Shown: positions 37,130 through 47,373, counted from the first letter of the stretch. The stretch: 64,000 nt of DNA from Vibrio agarilyticus (GCF_012641465.1 NZ_JABAIK010000014.1:1-64000), one strand, 5' to 3'. A program made the numbers and translations. The notes: generated from the sequence alone by a model not told the origin.

Positions 37130-37162
37130 AACCGCTGAGTCACGAGATTCAGCGGTTTTTTT
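37130..37162 (+). terminator. terminator after pyrE
   Basis: AACCGCTGA and TCAGCGGTTTTTTT form a strong stem with a T-run. A second hairpin (GCCATCGCTTAG ... CTTAAGCGATAGC region, 37091-37116) lies between the pyrE stop and this terminator. Confidence 0.88.
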
Positions 37163-37170
37163 ATTGGGTT

Positions 37171-37297
37171 TATACCCTTTCCACTTGAAGTTGCAGCGTT
37201 GTTGGCTGGCTCTCACAAACCTCATCACATAGCTCGTCTATGCTCAGAGGCTTTGCTCGCTTGCCGCCTACCTGCAACTTCAAGTTGTTTGGGTATA
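37171..37297. repeat. ERIC-like repeat after pyrE
   Basis: 127-bp repeat from TATACCCTTTCCACTTGAAG to CTTCAAGTTGTTTGGGTATA, the most canonical copy in the window, with intact inner palindrome CACATAGCTCGTCTATG. It fills the gap between convergent genes. Confidence 0.93.
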
Positions 37298-37308
37298 GTT
37301 CGTGTTAC

Positions 37309-38235
37309 CTAATAGCCTCGCGCAAAGTCAATAAGGTGTTTGAGCGGCGCGCCAAGACAAAAGCGTTGGTAATTGTCGCAAAACTGCTGCCACACTTGCT
37401 CTGGTGAGCTGATGGCAGCAATGTGCGGCGTTAATGTCACGCTAGGTGAACTCCAAAATGGATGCTGCGTTTCAAGTGGCTCATAATGAAAGACATCAAG
37501 GTAGGCGTGTTGGACAGAGTGAGCTGCAATGGCAGCTAAAAGATCATCGTCGTTTAGCGCGTCACCACGCCCGACATTAAATAGCAAAATATTTTGTGCG
37601 TGTTTCAGTGTCTCACGGTTGAGCACATTTTGAGTTTGGGGCGTGCTTGGTAGTGTATTGACCAGCAACTGACACTGGCCAATCGCCTGTGGCAATTCGC
37701 TGAGAGAAAAGACCTCGGCAAAGGGGTGCGGCTGCGCCATAGCGCCGGTGCGATTTACCCCAAGTACACGCAGGCCAAACGCATTGGCAACATGGGCGAG
37801 TTGGACAGCAATATTGCCCGTTCCTAAGATTAACAGTGTTTCGCCTTGTAACGAGCGATACGGCATTGGGAGCCAAGCTCCTCGGCGTTGCTGCTCTGCG
37901 TACTGGGGCAAATGGCGGTAGTGGGCAATGGCGTAACCGAGCACGTATTCCGCAATTAAAGGGCCAAAGATATCACGCACATTGGTCAGCAGATAATCTT
38001 GACGAGCATTGGGCTGCAGTAGCGCATTGACCCCAGCGTAGGTAGATTGCAACCAGGCTAGTGCGGAAAATTGATGCAAATGCGGCGCAATGCGTGGTGG
38101 ATCGGCCAGAATAATGTTGGCCTCACTGGCGAGCTGAGTTTCTTCAAGCCCCGGTAATGCACTGGCATGAAATAAGTCGCGATACAGCGAATTGCTGTCT
38201 GTGGCGATGAAAATCTTGTGAGTCGAGTGTGGCAT
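37309..38235 (-). CDS. D-2-hydroxyacid dehydrogenase family protein
   Basis: NAD(P)-dependent oxidoreductase of the D-isomer 2-hydroxyacid dehydrogenase family; substrate not known, glyoxylate/hydroxypyruvate reductase-like enzymes are closest. The Rossmann motif is GTGNIAVQLA near 143-152, the substrate Arg is in FNVGRGDALNDDDL, and the catalytic Glu and His are in YEPLETQHPFW and TPHIAA. ATG at 38235 (MPHSTHKIFIATDS) with upstream AGGGAAAAAAGCC gives 308 aa. Convergent with pyrE, divergent from the YjaG gene. Confidence 0.85.
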   Translation of the reverse strand: MPHSTHKIFIATDSNSLYRDLFHASALPGLEETQLASEANIILADPPRIAPHLHQFSALAWLQSTYAGVNALLQPNARQDYLLTNVRDIFGPLIAEYVLGYAIAHYRHLPQYAEQQRRGAWLPMPYRSLQGETLLILGTGNIAVQLAHVANAFGLRVLGVNRTGAMAQPHPFAEVFSLSELPQAIGQCQLLVNTLPSTPQTQNVLNRETLKHAQNILLFNVGRGDALNDDDLLAAIAAHSVQHAYLDVFHYEPLETQHPFWSSPSVTLTPHIAAISSPEQVWQQFCDNYQRFCLGAPLKHLIDFARGY

Positions 38236-38301
38236 TGGCTTTTTTCCCTGTGACGAATCAAGTACACTTCCGCTGTTTTTTAACGCAATCATCGAGTGCT
38301 T

Positions 38302-38889
38302 ATGCTTAACAATCCACTGCAGGTCCGTCTCGAAAAACTGGAACCTTGGCAACACATTACCTTCATGGCGTGCTTGTGTGAACGCATGTACCCTAACTAT
38401 GCCATGTTTTGTGACAACACGGAATTTGCCGAACCCCGCGTCTATCGCGATATTTTGGACAGCGTGTGGGAAATTTTGACGGTAAAAACCGCCAAAGTGA
38501 ACTTTGAACGTCAGCTTGAGAAACTCGAAGCGCTGTTTCCTAGCGCTGATGAATACGATATCTACTTGGTTTACCCTGCTATGGATGCGTGTCAGGCGTT
38601 ATCGACTATGCTGCATGGCCTGCTTGACCGTGACTATCTGTTTGACTCTGTAATTAAGGTGAGCCAACAATCGGTCAAAACCGTCGCCGACTTGGAAGAA
38701 GCGCAGGGCGCTGAGCCTATCACTAATGAGAATCAAAAGGCCAATGAAGCGGTGTGCGAAGAGTGGGATGTGCAGTGGGCTATTTTTCGACCGCTGCGTG
38801 AAGCAACAGAGCGCGATATAGAGCTTATCAAAGACCTGCGTGCTGAGCTGCGCGATGAGCTTATCAGCAATATTGGTATTGAGCTTTAA
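38302..38889 (+). CDS. yjaG: YjaG family protein (DUF416)
   Basis: Conserved gammaproteobacterial protein of unknown function. The 195-aa protein is acidic, with family segments LEPWQHITFMACLCERMYPNY (in part) and a C-terminal FRPLREATERDIELIKDLR-like segment. In E. coli yjaG lies next to hupA, and the same neighbourhood is kept here. ATG at 38302 is preferred to a GTG two codons earlier. Confidence 0.9.
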   Translation: MLNNPLQVRLEKLEPWQHITFMACLCERMYPNYAMFCDNTEFAEPRVYRDILDSVWEILTVKTAKVNFERQLEKLEALFPSADEYDIYLVYPAMDACQALSTMLHGLLDRDYLFDSVIKVSQQSVKTVADLEEAQGAEPITNENQKANEAVCEEWDVQWAIFRPLREATERDIELIKDLRAELRDELISNIGIEL

Positions 38890-38911
38890 TCGCTTTTTTA
38901 AATCGATATTG

Positions 38912-38940
38912 AAAAAGGGATGCACTAGGCATCCCTTTTG
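38912..38940. terminator. terminator between yjaG and the CNNM gene
   Basis: AAAAAGGGATGC and GCATCCCTTTT form a stem around ACTAG between convergent genes; both sides end in A/T runs. Confidence 0.85.
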
Positions 38941-38974
38941 TTATCACTATGACATTCATATAGAGCTTTAACGA

Positions 38975-40168
38975 TTAGGCTTTCGGCTCAGTAGAATTCG
39001 GCTTATCAGCTTGTGAATCATCGCTAGCGTTTGTGTCTTTGCCGGTTTCAGCGGAACCATCAACGCTCTGGTCAGTATCGATATGCGCGACGGTGTATGG
39101 GCCTTCTTCTTCCTCATCGTCATCGCGGCTTTCAATCATGCCGTGGGTCTTTTTCCACTTCTCCCAACGTTCAAACGCCAGCTCTTGCATGTCAGTGCTC
39201 TTATCGGCTTCGTCGATGATCTCTTCGCCCGTCAAGTGTTCAAAGATATCTTCTAGGGTAACAATCCCCTGAACATCACCGTATTCGTCGACCACCATCG
39301 CCAATTGCAAGCGGTGCGCCATCATCTGTTCAAACGCTTTTGGCAGAGGCAAATTGTTGAGCATGACGTGGATTGGGCGCATAACCGCACCAAGCTGTTT
39401 ATCGCCACTGCCCGCTTGCATCAGTTTGAACAGCTCAAGACGGTGCACAAAGCCAATGATGTTATCTTTTTGCTCTGCGTAGACCAGCGGACGTGAAAAC
39501 GGCGTGTCGTTATGCTGCTCAAGAAATTCGCGAATCGTCATGGTCGCGTCGACGCGAAACACCACTGGGCGCGGCGTCATGACTTGAGTCACAGGCACGT
39601 TTTGAATACCAAGAAGGTTACTCAGAATTTTTGACTCACCTTCGGCAAACTCACCACTTTCACGAGCCAAAATGGCCATTGCTGAAAGCTCATCGCGCAT
39701 TTTAGGCTGTTCGTGATTGCGCGCGAGACGCTTGGTGATCTGCTCGGAAAACCAAACAAAAGGAGTCAGAGCCCAAACCATCCAGCGCAATGCTACGGCT
39801 GAAAAGGGGGCGAGTTGACGCCAATAAGTGGCTCCAATGGTTTTAGGTACGATTTCAGAGAGCACCAAAATGGCCAAAGTGAGTACCGCAGAGAACACGC
39901 CAAGCCACTCGCTGCCAAACACGACCGCCGCTTGCGCACCTGCGGTGGCCGCGCCTATGGTGTGGGCAATGGTATTGAGGGTCAAAATCGATGCCAATGG
40001 GCGGTCGATGTCGGCTTTCAGTTTCCCCAGCGCCTCTGCCGCAGGATGGCCTTGCTGTTTCAGTTGAGCAATATAAGCGGGGCTGATGCTGAGTAACACA
40101 GCCTCGAGCACGGAACAGATGAAAGAAACACCAATCGCGATGGTGATGTAAATAGCGAGCAGTAGCAT
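38975..40168 (-). CDS. CNNM/CorB-type membrane protein with CBS pair
   Basis: Hemolysin-C/CorB family protein, proposed to take part in divalent cation (Mg, Co) efflux or its regulation. The DUF21 domain with about four membrane helices spans residues 1-150 (LLLAIYITIAIGVSFICSVLEA in part; ILVLSEIVPKTIG motif), followed by two CBS domains (VMTPRPVVFRVDA; MVVDEYGDVQGIVTLEDIFEHLTGEE in part). The C-terminal 50 residues are very acidic (DDDEEEEG) and low complexity. The usual CorC/HlyC transporter-associated domain is absent. ATG at 40168 (MLLLAIYITIA) gives 397 aa. Divergent from hupA. Confidence 0.88.
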   Translation of the reverse strand: MLLLAIYITIAIGVSFICSVLEAVLLSISPAYIAQLKQQGHPAAEALGKLKADIDRPLASILTLNTIAHTIGAATAGAQAAVVFGSEWLGVFSAVLTLAILVLSEIVPKTIGATYWRQLAPFSAVALRWMVWALTPFVWFSEQITKRLARNHEQPKMRDELSAMAILARESGEFAEGESKILSNLLGIQNVPVTQVMTPRPVVFRVDATMTIREFLEQHNDTPFSRPLVYAEQKDNIIGFVHRLELFKLMQAGSGDKQLGAVMRPIHVMLNNLPLPKAFEQMMAHRLQLAMVVDEYGDVQGIVTLEDIFEHLTGEEIIDEADKSTDMQELAFERWEKWKKTHGMIESRDDDEEEEGPYTVAHIDTDQSVDGSAETGKDTNASDDSQADKPNSTEPKA

Positions 40169-40425
40169 AATAGCCCTTGATTTATGAAATAAGACGTCGT
40201 CTGACGGCGCATGATAACACCGCTCAGGCCTGCTATAAATTGGTCTAATACGAAATGAATACAAGTCTTAATGACGAGTAATCGGTAACAAATTGTGAGT
40301 TATTACTCATATTGTGGCGAAAAGTGCGTCATCAAAACCGTTCACACGCGACAAACCTTTGCCAGATGGGGCATTTATGCTTTAGAGTGGTCTCAATTCG
40401 ATAACCTATCAAGAAGGGAAACCTA

Positions 40426-40698
40426 ATGAACAAGACCCAATTAATCGACTTCATCGCAGAGAAAGCGGATCTTTCTAAAGCTCAAGCAAAAGCGGCTCTA
40501 GAAGCAACGCTTGAAGGCGTAACTGACACTTTGAAATCAGGTGATCAGGTTCAACTAATTGGTTTTGGTACGTTCAAAGTAAACCACCGTGCAGCTCGCA
40601 CTGGTCGTAATCCAAAAACTGGTGCGGAAATTCAAATCGCAGCAGCGAACGTTCCTGCATTTGTGGCGGGTAAAGCACTGAAAGATTCAGTGAACTAA
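40426..40698 (+). CDS. hupA: DNA-binding protein HU-alpha
   Basis: Nucleoid-associated histone-like protein that bends DNA as a dimer. The 90-aa sequence starts [20 protein letters not shown] and holds the DNA-arm signature [21 protein letters not shown] in part. It follows the HU-alpha rather than HU-beta pattern and sits beside the yjaG and DUF1481 genes, as in E. coli. AAGAAGGGAAACCTA precedes the ATG. An inverted repeat GAGTAAT/ATTACTC (40276-40308) lies in the upstream region. Confidence 0.97.
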   Translation: MNKTQLIDFIAEKADLSKAQAKAALEATLEGVTDTLKSGDQVQLIGFGTFKVNHRAARTGRNPKTGAEIQIAAANVPAFVAGKALKDSVN

Positions 40699-40741
40699 GT
40701 TACACTGCGCCGAGGTCATTTGTTCCTCGGTGCATTCTATC

Positions 40742-41437
40742 ATGCCATTTCGTCGTTTTATTCTTTGTACTGCCACTCTGGTATTGAGCGCTTGCTCCTC
40801 TTCTCCTAGTCCCACTTTGACTCAATTTACGCACTACTCTGCTGGCTACGCTGCAGGGGATGCGACCAGCTTTTATTGGTTAACCGAACAACTGAACATG
40901 CCAGCAAGTGCGGCCGACTATGTCACCGCAGGTGATTATGGCTGGTATCAAAGTGAATATCGATGGCGTCAGGGGCAGTTACGAGAACTGGTTCGCGAAG
41001 GCGAACAGCATCTTCCCGCGCAAGAGATCCAGCGTTATCGCATTCACGTTCGTTTTAATCCTGCGGGCGAGGCGGTGTATCAGTCATATCGTCTGGGCAA
41101 TAAAATTTTGCCGTTGCAACCTCAGCAGCTCGAGCGCTATCAAGCCGAAGCTCAAACCATCGTCAGTGCGACAAAAGCGCAAGCTCGAGAGGGTCAGAGT
41201 TTGGTGCAAGGTTATTGGGATGGAGAGACCTTTGAAACCTGCGATGGGCGCGATTATAACGGCTTGGAGTTCAATCAAACCTTGCCGAGTTTCGTGATTA
41301 CGCGTCTAGCGAGTGTTGACAGTTATGTCGCCTTTGTTGGCTCCGCGGCAGCAGACCGACTCGCAATACGCACCTTATTACAATTGGCCGAAGGTGATGT
41401 TGATTGCATTGAAAGGCCGCAATTACTAGACGATTAA
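40742..41437 (+). CDS. DUF1481 lipoprotein (YjaH-like)
   Basis: Predicted lipoprotein of unknown function; family DUF1481, represented in E. coli by YjaH downstream of hupA. The signal segment RRFILCTATLVLSAC carries the lipobox LSAC, followed by a Ser-rich linker. 231 aa from ATG 40742; a GTG at 40730 would add four residues. Two further Cys in the C-terminal third (FETCDGRDYNG; VDCIERP) may form a disulfide. It starts 44 bases after hupA; the small hairpin CGAGG...CCTCG lies between. Confidence 0.82.
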   Translation: MPFRRFILCTATLVLSACSSSPSPTLTQFTHYSAGYAAGDATSFYWLTEQLNMPASAADYVTAGDYGWYQSEYRWRQGQLRELVREGEQHLPAQEIQRYRIHVRFNPAGEAVYQSYRLGNKILPLQPQQLERYQAEAQTIVSATKAQAREGQSLVQGYWDGETFETCDGRDYNGLEFNQTLPSFVITRLASVDSYVAFVGSAAADRLAIRTLLQLAEGDVDCIERPQLLDD

Positions 41438-41446
41438 TATTGGCAT

Positions 41447-41472
41447 AAAAAAGGCGCATGACGCGCCTTTTG
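41447..41472. terminator. bidirectional terminator between the DUF1481 gene and purD
   Basis: AAAAAAGGCGC and GCGCCTTTT form a stem around ATGAC between two convergent genes. Confidence 0.88.
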
Positions 41473-41491
41473 ATTAAGAAGAAGCCTCAAA

Positions 41492-42784
41492 CTAATCGGC
41501 TTGTTGCTCACGAGCAATCGCGCGATAGCCGATGTCTGAGCGATAAAACGCGCCATTCCAGTCGATACCTTTCGCCAATGCGTAAGCGCGCTGCTGCGCT
41601 TCTAACACACTGTTGCCTAGCGCCGTGGCACACAGAACGCGGCCACCGTTGGTCACGATATCACCGTCACGATTTTCGGTTCCTGCGTGGAACACTTTTT
41701 CGCCTTCGGTTTCAACTTGAGGCAAACCTGAAATCACATCGCCTTTGTTGTAGTCACCAGGGTAACCGCCTGCTGCCAGCACAATGCCAATCGCGGCACG
41801 GGGATCCCACTGTGACTCAACGCTATCAAGCTTTTGCTCGATGGCAGCAAAACAGAGTTCAACCAAATCCGATTGCATGCGCATCATGATTGGCTGGGTT
41901 TCTGGATCGCCAAAACGGCAGTTGTATTCGATCACTTTTGGCGTGCCGTCTTGATCGATCATCAGGCCAGCGTATAGGAAACCTGTATAAGGGTTGCCTT
42001 CAGCCGCCATACCGCGCACGGTTGGGTAGATCACCTCTTCCATGATGCGATTATGGATTTCAGGTGTCACAACGGGCGCTGGCGAGTACGCGCCCATGCC
42101 GCCAGTGTTTGGACCTGTGTCTTGGTCACCCACACGTTTGTGATCTTGGCTGGTGGCCATTGGCAGTACATTCTCGCCATCAACCATCACGATGAAGCTG
42201 GCTTCTTCGCCATCAAGGAACTCTTCAATCACCACGCGGCTACCTGCTTCACCAAAGGCGTTGCCTGCCAGCATGTCTTTGATAGCGTCTTCCGCTTCTG
42301 TCAGCGTCATGGCGACAATCACACCTTTACCGGCTGCAAGGCCGTCGGCTTTGACTACAATCGGTGCGCCTTGCTGACGCACGTAAGCCAGCGCAGGCTC
42401 GATTTCGGTGAAGTTAGCGTAAGCGCCAGTTGGGATCTGGTGACGAGCCAAAAAGTCTTTGGTAAACGCTTTAGAGCCTTCCAGCTGCGCCGCTGCCGCT
42501 GTAGGGCCAAAAATCGCTAATCCGGCCTCGCGGAACGCGTCAACCACTCCTAGGACTAGCGGCGCTTCTGGGCCAACAATGGTCAGTTCAATGGCGTTTT
42601 CTTGCGCAAATGCGACCAAACCCGCAATGTCTTCTACCGCGATATTGACGTTCTCAAGTTTTGGCTCAAGCGCCGTTCCCGCATTACCGGGCGCGATAAA
42701 AATCTTCTCGACGTTAGGGTTTTGCGCCGCTTTCCAACCAAGTGCGTGTTCGCGACCGCCTGCACCAATAATCAATACCTTCAT
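41492..42784 (-). CDS. purD: phosphoribosylamine-glycine ligase PurD
   Basis: ATP-grasp enzyme making glycinamide ribonucleotide, step 2 of purine synthesis. The start [19 protein letters not shown], the segment [20 protein letters not shown] (in part), the ATP-binding [14 protein letters not shown] and the metal-site [12 protein letters not shown] are all present. 430 aa, as in E. coli (429). Second gene of purHD; a 290-base gap containing an ERIC-like repeat separates it from purH. Confidence 0.97.
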   Translation of the reverse strand: MKVLIIGAGGREHALGWKAAQNPNVEKIFIAPGNAGTALEPKLENVNIAVEDIAGLVAFAQENAIELTIVGPEAPLVLGVVDAFREAGLAIFGPTAAAAQLEGSKAFTKDFLARHQIPTGAYANFTEIEPALAYVRQQGAPIVVKADGLAAGKGVIVAMTLTEAEDAIKDMLAGNAFGEAGSRVVIEEFLDGEEASFIVMVDGENVLPMATSQDHKRVGDQDTGPNTGGMGAYSPAPVVTPEIHNRIMEEVIYPTVRGMAAEGNPYTGFLYAGLMIDQDGTPKVIEYNCRFGDPETQPIMMRMQSDLVELCFAAIEQKLDSVESQWDPRAAIGIVLAAGGYPGDYNKGDVISGLPQVETEGEKVFHAGTENRDGDIVTNGGRVLCATALGNSVLEAQQRAYALAKGIDWNGAFYRSDIGYRAIAREQQAD

Positions 42785-42954
42785 GTTTTAAAATCCTTAT
42801 AGCGTCATCAGTATCTTAATTTCTGCGTCAAAAGTGCTCATTTATGTTTATAAACTGCGCGCTTTTTCCTTGAACTTAAAGCCACTGACTCGCTCTATGC
42901 ATTTTCAAATATCGGAATATTTAAAAAAACAAAAAAATTATAAGTCTTACTCAA

Positions 42955-43064
42955 AGTAGTTGGTGATGTGGCTAGGCAGCAATTGAGCCCATCCCCGGGA
43001 GCATAGTCTGCTATGTGACCGGGGTGGGGCAAAAGCCGCTAACGACGCCACAGTGCCAAATACG
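42955..43064. repeat. ERIC repeat with classic core between purH and purD
   Basis: The core TCCCCGGGAGCATAG ... CTATGTGACCGGGG closely follows the enterobacterial ERIC core (CCAGGAGCTTACATAAGTAAGTGACTGG). Outer arms AGTAGTTGGTGATGTGGC and GCCACAGTGCCAAATACG pair at 13 of 18 positions. It is transcribed within purHD, so it may act on mRNA stability or the purH/purD ratio. Confidence 0.85.
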
Positions 43065-43073
43065 AAGAGGAAA

Positions 43074-44666
43074 TTAGTGACGGAAGTGACGCATACCCGT
43101 AAAGATCATCGCCATACCATGTTCATCGGCAGCGGCAATCACTTCGTCATCACGCATCGAGCCACCTGGCTGGATCACGCATTTGATCCCCGCGTCTGCT
43201 GCCGCGTCAATACCGTCGCGGAATGGGAAAAACGCATCCGATGCCATGACGCAGCCTTCCACTTGCAGACCTTCGTCTGCCGCTTTGATACCTGCAATTT
43301 TTGCCGAGTAGACGCGGCTCATTTGCCCTGCGCCCACACCCACTGTCATGTCGCCTTTGGCGTAAACAATGGCGTTCGATTTGACGTATTTAGCCACTTT
43401 CCAGCAGAACAGCGCGTCTTTAAGCTCTTCATCGGTGGGTTGGCGCTTTGAGACAACTTTGAGATCGCCAAGTGACACCATGCCTTGGTCGCGGTCTTGT
43501 ACCAGCAGGCCGCCGTTAACGCGTTTCATGTCAAATTGGTCGGTTTTTTGCTGCCATTCGCCGCATTCAAGAAGACGCACGTTTTTCTTCGCTGCCACAA
43601 TGTCCATCGCTTCGGCGCTGACGCTTGGGGCGATGATCACTTCGACAAACTGGCGTTCAACAATCGCGCTGGCGGTAGCGGCATCGAGCTCGCGGTTAAA
43701 CGCAATAATGCCGCCAAATGCGGAGGTCGGGTCTGTTTGATAGGCGCGGTTGTAGGCTTGCAGCAGATCTTCACCCAGTGCCACGCCACATGGGTTGGCG
43801 TGTTTAACAATCACACACGCTGGCTCGAGGAACTCTTTCACGCATTCTAGCGCAGCATCGGTATCGGCGATGTTATTGTAAGAGAGTGCTTTGCCTTGAA
43901 TTTGGCGCGCTGTCGCTACCGAGGCTTCTTGTGGGTTGGCTTCGACATAAAATGCGGCCGCTTGGTGGCTATTTTCACCATAGCGCATGTCTTGCTTTTT
44001 AATGAATTGCTGATTGAACGTGCGCGGGAATTTCGATTCTTCGTCACCTTCTTTGTTCTCGCCATAGGAGGTGACCATGGTGCCAAAGTAGTTTGCGATC
44101 ATGCCATCGTATGCGGCGGTGTGTTCAAATGCGGCAATGGCAAGATCAAAGCGAGTCGCTAAAGTCAGCGAAGCATCATTCGCGTCCATTTCGGCAATCA
44201 CGCGCTGGTAATCGCCAGCGTTTACCACAATCGCCACATCTTTGTGGTTTTTTGCGGCAGAGCGAACCATTGTCGGGCCACCGATATCGATATTTTCTAC
44301 CGCATCTGCAAGAGTACAGCCTTCTTTTGCCACAGTTTGCGCAAATGGGTAAAGGTTCACAACCACCATATCGATAGGAAGAATGTCGTGTTTGGCCATG
44401 ATAGCATCGTCTTGGCCGCGACGACCGAGCACGCCACCGTGTACTTTCGGGTGCAGCGTTTTGACACGACCGTCCATCATTTCAGGAAACCCGGTGTAAT
44501 CGGAGACTTCGGTGACCTTGAGATTTTGCTCTGCAAGAAGGCGAGCGGTGCCGCCTGTTGATAGAAGTTCAACCCCACGCTCAGCCAGAGCGGTGGCAAA
44601 CTCAACAATTCCAGTTTTGTCTGATACGCTGATCAGCGCGCGGCGAATAGGGCGAGCGTTGTTCAT
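43074..44666 (-). CDS. purH: AICAR transformylase / IMP cyclohydrolase PurH
   Basis: Bifunctional enzyme for the last two purine steps to IMP. The N-terminal cyclohydrolase domain starts [17 protein letters not shown] and includes STGGTARLL; the C-terminal transformylase domain has the KHANPCGVA motif with catalytic Lys-His and [15 protein letters not shown] at 44666 with GAGGAAG upstream gives 530 aa (E. coli 529). A PurR-like site lies 190 bases upstream. Confidence 0.97.
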   Translation of the reverse strand: MNNARPIRRALISVSDKTGIVEFATALAERGVELLSTGGTARLLAEQNLKVTEVSDYTGFPEMMDGRVKTLHPKVHGGVLGRRGQDDAIMAKHDILPIDMVVVNLYPFAQTVAKEGCTLADAVENIDIGGPTMVRSAAKNHKDVAIVVNAGDYQRVIAEMDANDASLTLATRFDLAIAAFEHTAAYDGMIANYFGTMVTSYGENKEGDEESKFPRTFNQQFIKKQDMRYGENSHQAAAFYVEANPQEASVATARQIQGKALSYNNIADTDAALECVKEFLEPACVIVKHANPCGVALGEDLLQAYNRAYQTDPTSAFGGIIAFNRELDAATASAIVERQFVEVIIAPSVSAEAMDIVAAKKNVRLLECGEWQQKTDQFDMKRVNGGLLVQDRDQGMVSLGDLKVVSKRQPTDEELKDALFCWKVAKYVKSNAIVYAKGDMTVGVGAGQMSRVYSAKIAGIKAADEGLQVEGCVMASDAFFPFRDGIDAAADAGIKCVIQPGGSMRDDEVIAAADEHGMAMIFTGMRHFRH

Positions 44667-44855
44667 TCTGCCATCTTCCTCAAATTCATGGTTAAAGACA
44701 TTTGCCAAAGCCGAACATGGACCCATGTGTTGTGATAGCTTGGCCAACTTTGGTAAAGATCTTTAGAGAGAATCGTTTCACGCTTATGATAGAGAGTGAA
44801 ATTGTTCACAAAATTTGATGGCGCGTATTCTAACCAATTTATTACAAAAAAGCTC

Positions 44856-44871
44856 GCGCAATCGTTTGGCA
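44856..44871. promoter_or_regulatory. PurR-like operator upstream of purHD
   Basis: GCGCAATCGTTTGGCA matches the PurR consensus ACGCAANCGNTTNCNT well in the left half and centre, with mismatches on the right edge. It is located 190 bases before purH, in the expected promoter region. Confidence 0.65.
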
Positions 44872-44953
44872 TAACGAAATTAATTGGGAAAACAGCGCTA
44901 ATAGCACGATAACGCCACCAAGTGGTTAAATATCTGTTTAAGTGGATGGTGAC

Positions 44954-45094
44954 TTATCCCCCTGCCACTTGGTGTCGCAGCGGTGTTGGCTGGCTCTAAA
45001 AACCTCATCACATAGTGTGTCTATGCTTCGAGGATTTGGCTGCGAGGATTTGCTCGTTTGCCGCCTACCTGCATCTTCAAGTTGTTTGGGAATA
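44954..45094. repeat. ERIC-like repeat upstream of zntR
   Basis: 141-bp diverged copy, from TTATCCCCCTGCCACTTGG to CTTCAAGTTGTTTGGGAATA, with a duplicated GAGGATTTG segment near 45028-45052. It ends 18 bases before the zntR start codon, so the zntR promoter is either inside or upstream of it. Confidence 0.85.
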
Positions 45095-45112
45095 GAGAAA
45101 CGAGGAAATGAG

Positions 45113-45511
45113 ATGTATCGAATTGGGGAATTGGCAAAACGCTGCGGTCTCTCGGCAGAAGCATTGCGTTATTACGAAAAAGAGCGATTGCTTACGCCAA
45201 GTCAACGCAGCGCCTCGGGCTATCGCTTGTATGATGCAACGCACGAAGCTCAAGTGCACTTTATTTTAAAAGCCAAAGCGCTGGGACTGACACTGGAAGA
45301 AATTCGCGAACTTTTGGACATTAAATTGGAGCCAAACGCGCACAGTTGCGCCGAAGTAAAAGCGATCACATCGGCGAAATTGAGCCTAATCGAACAGAAA
45401 ATCCATGAGTTAACTCGAATTCAACAGGCACTACGCAAAATTAATGACGCGTGTTGTGGTCATGAGCATAGTGCCAGTCACTGTTCTATTTTGGCGGCGT
45501 TGGACGATTAA
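45113..45511 (+). CDS. zntR: MerR-family zinc regulator ZntR
   Basis: Zn(II)-responsive transcription activator expected to twist the zntA promoter for zinc export. The N-terminal winged helix is [21 protein letters not shown], followed by a dimer coiled coil. Metal ligands fit ZntR: Cys in HSCAEVK near residue 80 and the C-terminal [11 protein letters not shown]. 132 aa versus 141 in E. coli. ATG follows GAGGAAATGAG. Its stop overlaps the stop of the convergent chemoreceptor gene. Confidence 0.9.
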   Translation: MYRIGELAKRCGLSAEALRYYEKERLLTPSQRSASGYRLYDATHEAQVHFILKAKALGLTLEEIRELLDIKLEPNAHSCAEVKAITSAKLSLIEQKIHELTRIQQALRKINDACCGHEHSASHCSILAALDD

Positions 45512-47148
45512 ACTTTAAAGACCTCCACTTGAGTGGTGAGTTGTTGGCCGCTCTGTTTTAGCGCTTGGCTTGCGCTGTTGATTTGATTGGCCTGGGCGGT
45601 GCTGGCATCACTGGCGGTGGCAAGGGTACTTAAGCTGTGACGAATGGCATGTGTCGCGCTGGCTTGTTCGTTACTGGCATGAGCAATGTGCTGATTGTGC
45701 TCTAGAATCGTGTCAATTTGCTGCGCAATATGGCTCAGCGATTGCTGCGCTTGTTGCGCTTGAGCTTGAGTGGCATCGGCTTGAGTTTGTGTTTGACTCA
45801 TTGAGGTCTGAACACTGCTGGCGCGCTGCTGCAAGCTGACAATGATTTGTTCGATTTCATCGGTGCTGGCACTGGTGCGCGTAGCGAGGGTGCGAACTTC
45901 ATCGGCGACCACAGCGAATCCGCGGCCTTGGTCTCCGGCGCGCGCCGCTTCAATGGCGGCATTGAGCGCTAGTAAATTGGTCTGCTCTGCCACGCCACGG
46001 ATCACTTCTAATACTGACCCCACTTTCTGACTATCTTGTGCTAAAGCATGTACATTTTGTTGGGTTTCACTGACGGTGCTTGAGAGATTGACCATGTGAT
46101 GTGACGCATTTTCGATAACACTGGCGCTCTCTGAGCCGAGCAGACTGGCTTGCTCAGCACTTTGCTTAGCGAGATCGGCCGCTTCGGCTACCGCTTGATT
46201 GTTGCTGTGTAACTGCTCCATTGCGGCGACCAGCGCATTCACCGAGTCATGCTGTTGATGAGCTTGTGAAGAAGCATGTTCGGCGACTTGATTGAGCTCG
46301 TTTGCTGCATGGGTCACTTGGTGAGTGATCGGTTGGATTTGGTGTACGATGTGACGAATTTTTTCGGTAAACAGATTGAATGCTTGAGCTATGTGGGTCA
46401 GTTCATCGTTCCCAGAAATCGGTAATTGGCGGGTGAGATCGCCTTCACCTTGAGCAATGTCAGCGAGGGCGCGCTCGGTTTCTTGGCAAGGTTTGGTAAT
46501 GCTTTGCCCAATGATGAGCGCAAGCGCAATCATAGCCACAAGGGCGACAACCAAAATGGCCAATGCGGTTTGGACTTGTTGCCATATCAGCGCATTCACA
46601 TCATCGATGTAAACACCCGAGCCAACAATCCAACCCCAAGGGGCAAATTGTTTGATGTAAGAGACTTTATCGACAGGTTGTGAGGCTCCGGGTTTGGGCC
46701 ATTGATAGTGCACCACGCCTTCACCTTGTTGTCTTGCCACTTGAACCATTTCAAGAAACAGCGCTTTACCATTGGGATCTCGGCTATTACTCAGATCGTT
46801 GCCGTTGAGCTCCGGCTTAAACGGATGCATCACCATTTTAGGTTGCATGTCATTAATCCAAAAGTAATCATCAGCGCCATAACGCAGCGACGCTATCGCT
46901 TGCTTGCTGAGATGTTGCGCCGTCTCTCGGCTCAATTCTCCGACCAATTCAAGTTGGTGATAATGGCGCATGATCCCAGTGGCGACTTGTACCAAATGTT
47001 GGGTTTTTACCTGCTTAGCAAGCATTAAGTCGTTTTGGTAGCTTTGCAACAGCATCAGCAATGGGGCAATCAGCAGCAGGCACGATAAGCTCGAAAGCAA
47101 TAAAAGACGGTGTTTTATTTTAAACTGGCGTAAGCGAAATATAGACAT
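45508..47148 (-). CDS. methyl-accepting chemotaxis protein
   Basis: Membrane chemoreceptor. A first helix at about 15-35 ([20 protein letters not shown] in part), a periplasmic sCache_2-like sensor with [20 protein letters not shown] (in part) and [14 protein letters not shown], a second helix at about 190-215, HAMP ([16 protein letters not shown]), and the signalling hairpin with [21 protein letters not shown] (in part). Cache sensors of this form often bind short organic acids or amino acids, ligand unknown. No C-terminal CheR pentapeptide. ATG at 47148 with AGGGAGTG upstream gives 546 aa. Confidence 0.9.
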   Translation of the reverse strand: MSIFRLRQFKIKHRLLLLSSLSCLLLIAPLLMLLQSYQNDLMLAKQVKTQHLVQVATGIMRHYHQLELVGELSRETAQHLSKQAIASLRYGADDYFWINDMQPKMVMHPFKPELNGNDLSNSRDPNGKALFLEMVQVARQQGEGVVHYQWPKPGASQPVDKVSYIKQFAPWGWIVGSGVYIDDVNALIWQQVQTALAILVVALVAMIALALIIGQSITKPCQETERALADIAQGEGDLTRQLPISGNDELTHIAQAFNLFTEKIRHIVHQIQPITHQVTHAANELNQVAEHASSQAHQQHDSVNALVAAMEQLHSNNQAVAEAADLAKQSAEQASLLGSESASVIENASHHMVNLSSTVSETQQNVHALAQDSQKVGSVLEVIRGVAEQTNLLALNAAIEAARAGDQGRGFAVVADEVRTLATRTSASTDEIEQIIVSLQQRASSVQTSMSQTQTQADATQAQAQQAQQSLSHIAQQIDTILEHNQHIAHASNEQASATHAIRHSLSTLATASDASTAQANQINSASQALKQSGQQLTTQVEVFKV

Positions 47149-47373
47149 ACCAAGCACTCCCTGTCGTTGAACACGATTCTCATTCGACTCAATGTCACCA
47201 GCGGACAACCGATTTATTTGCGACAACGTTGAGTGTTTTTTTGTTTATCTGTTCAATCTAGCAAAGCGTCTTCCATTTGGTATATAAGACCTTAGACGAG
47301 TGAGATCGCGCTAACACAGTGGTGTGTCATGCGGTTTTGTTTGCATGACAATCGGTGATGCTCAACGAGCGCT

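Noticed and set aside
42053-42520. Long open frame antisense to purD
   Set aside because: It mirrors codon use of the conserved purD gene on the other strand, has no ribosome site and no recognisable protein.
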